64,000 nucleotides of DNA from Paenibacillus sp. FSL H8-0548 (GTDB lineage: Bacteria; Bacillota; Bacilli; Paenibacillales; Paenibacillaceae): the NCBI RefSeq assembly GCF_038630985.1, contig NZ_CP152049.1, positions 6,401,501-6,465,500 of the forward strand, given 5' to 3'. Position 1 is the first letter of the stretch. The number at the start of each line of letters is the position of its first letter. Positions 61,726 to 64,000 of the stretch are shown piece after piece. A program made the position numbers and the translations under genes. The notes below the pieces were generated by a model. That model was given only the letters and a program-made list of their open reading frames with translations. It was not told the origin of the DNA and did no database searches.

Positions 61726-63228
61726 CTATCTTTGATTGCTTATGGTAGCATTGCTATTATTAGCAGATAATTCTGATAATGGATCATAAGGGGGGCCCAT
61801 TTGTGTTCCAACTAACAGTGCGATATCTACCGCGTTCGCAGGAACTCCCCATGAGTTACCTGAAAATACAAATACAGCTCTATCCACTACATATCCGCGA
61901 GTATTATAGACAACATTATTCAAGATATCTCCGGTTGTGCCTGGATTTAAATACGTAGGCTGACGAAGGGAATAAAAGGTGTTTCCTTGTATCAATAGGT
62001 TAGTCATATTATTTGCTTGTGTGAGAATCGCTCGGTTTACGACCCAGAGCGTAGATGGAGGGGGTTGTTCAGGGCCAAAAATAGTGTTGTTCAATATTTG
62101 GTGATTTGTTCCGCCGATCTGAATAAACTCCACAGCATAAGGGATATCACTAGTCATTGTTAATCCTTCTATTGTTATACCATCACCCGTTACGACAAAA
62201 GGAATAATAGATGCTTGTAATACGACCATGCTTCCCGGCGAACCAAGCAAAGTTATTCCTTGTTTATTAACAGCTATTGTTGATGTGATTGGGTATGTTC
62301 CGTCTAAAATATGAACTGTACCCGTAGGAGCAACAGCGGTTATTCCCTGTTGGATCGTTCCTAGAGGCCGTTCTTGGGTTCCATCACCGTCAACCGCACC
62401 TGCCCTAACAAAAATATTAAACGGATCTACATCAATTTGAGCGACGGCATTTAAAGCTCTATTCGTTACTTGCAAGGTTGATATACCAGTTGCAACACTC
62501 GCTGTGATCGTAATCCTGTACGTATGAGTTCCTGACGGTGGAGAATCTATCCAAGTAATATTCGGTGTATACGTATCTGATGATGTTACGTTTGAAGCAA
62601 AGGTTCGAGTTCGGTTTATGGGGGCAGTTGTTAAAGTAGCCGGACTTGTGCCAAGTCTGAGTAGTTGATAATTTACACTTAGAGTATAGGCAGAAACAGC
62701 TGCCGTTTGGAAAAACAATCTGAAAGTTGAGTCGAGCTTTATTTGCTGGCCAACTGATGTTGTCAACGGAGGCAGGTCCATATTGATAACGGGAGTTGTG
62801 AGCAGATTTACTGTATCCGCAGCCTGAATTGCAAAAAAGGTTGAACCTGATCCCGATTGACCTGGCGGCCCCTGTTCACCTTGTGATCCTGTGGCTCCTT
62901 GTAGTCCTGTTGCTCCTTGTGGTCCCGCGGCTCCTTGTAGTCCTGTTGCTCCTTGTGGTCCCGTGGCTCCTTGTGACCCTGTGGCTCCTTGTAGACCCGC
63001 GGCTCCTTGTGGTCCCGTGGTTCCTTGTAGTCCTCTAGCTCCTTGTGCTCCTCTGGCTCCTATTACTCCTCTATATCCTCGCGGTCCACGTATTCGTGCT
63101 GTTTGTTCTAGATATTTAACATCCTCTTCAAGCTTGTGAACTTTATAGCGTAAAATTTTTACATTTCGTAGAATTTGTAACTTCTTAAGTTTTATTTTTT
63201 TATTCTTGGGATTTTTGCAATGACCCAT
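61726..63228 (-). CDS. Collagen-like repeat protein with BclA-like and right-handed beta-helix domains
   Basis: 500 residues from the ATG at 63228-63226, seven bases after GGGGAGGTG; an ATG two codons earlier is also possible. Order: basic N-terminus and coiled coil ([20 protein letters not shown]), 26 Gly-x-x triplets starting [10 protein letters not shown] and rich in GPQ, GAT and GLQ, a jelly-roll-like part beginning [14 protein letters not shown] as in exosporium proteins, and a parallel beta-helix ([43 protein letters not shown]). No signal peptide, consistent with spore-surface proteins made in the mother cell. A structural or adhesive role on the spore or exosporium is inferred. The repetitive DNA is at 62860-63090. 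Confidence 0.8.
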   Translation of the reverse strand: MGHCKNPKNKKIKLKKLQILRNVKILRYKVHKLEEDVKYLEQTARIRGPRGYRGVIGARGAQGARGLQGTTGPQGAAGLQGATGSQGATGPQGATGLQGAAGPQGATGLQGATGSQGEQGPPGQSGSGSTFFAIQAADTVNLLTTPVINMDLPPLTTSVGQQIKLDSTFRLFFQTAAVSAYTLSVNYQLLRLGTSPATLTTAPINRTRTFASNVTSSDTYTPNITWIDSPPSGTHTYRITITASVATGISTLQVTNRALNAVAQIDVDPFNIFVRAGAVDGDGTQERPLGTIQQGITAVAPTGTVHILDGTYPITSTIAVNKQGITLLGSPGSMVVLQASIIPFVVTGDGITIEGLTMTSDIPYAVEFIQIGGTNHQILNNTIFGPEQPPPSTLWVVNRAILTQANNMTNLLIQGNTFYSLRQPTYLNPGTTGDILNNVVYNTRGYVVDRAVFVFSGNSWGVPANAVDIALLVGTQMGPPYDPLSELSANNSNATISNQR

Positions 63229-63420
63229 GCTCATACACCTCCCCTGAAATCTACTTGCTCTAAATCTTATGCTAAGCATTTATCAGGGGGATGGACTTAC
63301 GTCTACTCGAATTTAAATCCCGAGCCTTTTTTCATTTTTATTACAAAAAAGTCACACCAGCTCAAACGAGCTTATATTTTTCGATCATATTTTGGTTCCG
63401 TTAGCGGATAGGGTTAAACA

Positions 63421-64000
63421 TTAATGCTGTTTAAAGATAATCGTGTTAAAGGAATCGGCCTGGAGCTCAAATGCGTAGGCTTTGTCTCCATTTGCTATTC
63501 GTACGATACGAGACTCAGAAAAAGGATTTCCGACGACCATCACGCGATCACCATTGACAGTCTCGAATGCGACTGCATTTCCCGTCCATGGTCCTCTCAC
63601 CCCAATACGGTACGCCCCTGGCTCCACGGCGTTTGCAAAATGCTTCATCACATAATATTCTGGGTTATATACGGCCTTCTTAGCATGAGGATCGACTGTA
63701 ATCATGGCATTTTGCTCCCAGCCCCAAGTGCTGCGTCCTTTCGGTTCAAGCGCCATATTCCAGTAAATATAGGCATTCACGCCGTTCGTGAAATAATGCT
63801 GATAGAGCGTAAAGACATATTTTGCATAAAACCAAGTGTTCTCTCCATCGCCGCATTCATTTTCCGTCTGCATATAACGCAGTTCTGGATAACTCATAAC
63901 GGTTCGCTGGATACCGTACTTTCCTGCCCACTGATAACCAACGCCCTTGACGTACTTGTAAGCATCTGGATCGCTAAGCACTGTATGCGCATAAGAGCTA
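63421..64000 (-). CDS. GH30-family glycoside hydrolase, C-terminal part (runs off the window)
   Basis: The frame is open to base 64000. About 193 residues are visible: LSDPDAYKYVKGVGYQWAGK, then PELRYMQTENECGDGENTW, where the Glu after TEN is the GH30 nucleophile, then GVNAYIYWNMALEP and the C-terminal beta-sandwich (GVRGPWTGNAVAFET, FNTIIFKQH). GH30 covers glucosylceramidase, beta-1,6-glucanase and xylanase activities; this layout is closest to the glucosylceramidase/beta-glucosidase-like subfamilies. An internal GTG at 63981 is not the real start. Confidence 0.85.
   Translation of the reverse strand, partial: SSYAHTVLSDPDAYKYVKGVGYQWAGKYGIQRTVMSYPELRYMQTENECGDGENTWFYAKYVFTLYQHYFTNGVNAYIYWNMALEPKGRSTWGWEQNAMITVDPHAKKAVYNPEYYVMKHFANAVEPGAYRIGVRGPWTGNAVAFETVNGDRVMVVGNPFSESRIVRIANGDKAYAFELQADSFNTIIFKQH

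Noticed and set aside
62860..63090. Regular short repeats that might suggest a CRISPR array, and a plus-strand reading frame across them
   Set aside because: The repeats are 9-base-multiple variants encoding Gly-x-x triplets on the minus strand, with no unique spacers. The plus-strand frame is only the complement of the collagen code.
1..64000. Possible tRNA, rRNA or prophage genes
   Set aside because: No cloverleaf-like tRNA sequence, rRNA segment, integrase, capsid or portal protein was seen on either strand.

Overview
The window looks like the chromosome of a saprophytic, spore-forming Gram-positive of the Paenibacillus type. The evidence is strong AGGAGG-like ribosome binding sites, lipoprotein solute-binding proteins with LxxC lipoboxes, repeated YesM/YesN-type two-component pairs, CUT1 sugar permeases without a local ATPase, a collagen-like exosporium-type protein and a yybP-ykoY riboswitch before a TerC gene. 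Genus is an inference from style, not from a marker gene. Nearly every gene is on the minus strand, so transcription runs from high to low coordinates.

Layout. 1-6002: a sugar locus under a GntR/PBP-type regulator, with a truncated solute-binding lipoprotein, a GH78-like alpha-L-rhamnosidase and a TIM-barrel hydrolase with a CBM9-like tail. AAGTATACTT-like palindromes lie before three of its transcription units. 6003-7081: a non-coding stretch of imperfect duplications, hairpins and one copy of a REP/MITE-like palindromic repeat whose second copy is at 61530-61620. 7082-10173: a five-gene cassette of a 33-residue precursor-like peptide, an HPr-kinase-like protein, a PqqD-like protein, an S24/S26 peptidase and a nucleotidyltransferase. 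It resembles the tailoring part of phosphorylated lasso-peptide clusters but has no lasso cyclase or B2 protease; it is the best candidate here for an undescribed system. 10237-16708: a 1734-residue secreted DUF5722 protein and a LacI regulator that share a 20-base operator-like site. 16884-17856: TerC protein with its Mn riboswitch.

18049-39501: two polysaccharide-use loci. The first (29510 down to 18049) has two permeases, kinase and response regulator, binding protein, a heparinase II/III-like lyase, an uncharacterised large protein and a KdgF cupin, pointing to a uronate-containing glycan. The second (39501 down to 29611) has two permeases, binding protein, kinase, regulator and a GH2 enzyme. 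39846-42131 is the only sizeable plus-strand gene, a six-hairpin-fold hydrolase-like protein. 42320-50382: response regulator, kinase, binding protein, two permeases and a GH172 (DUF2961) enzyme. 50538-61096: binding protein, two permeases, a GHL6-type hydrolase, kinase, regulator, a psicose/tagatose-3-epimerase-like enzyme and a ROK fructokinase-like enzyme. 61097-61725 holds a transposase scrap, the second REP-like copy and a terminator. 61726-64000: a collagen/beta-helix surface protein and the C-terminal part of a GH30 enzyme.

How the parts work together: in each of the four modules a YesM-type membrane kinase probably senses a glycan fragment, a YesN-type AraC response regulator activates the module, the lipoprotein and two permeases import oligosaccharide using an ATPase encoded elsewhere, and the hydrolases or lyases process it. 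No rRNA, tRNA, CRISPR array or intact insertion sequence was seen.
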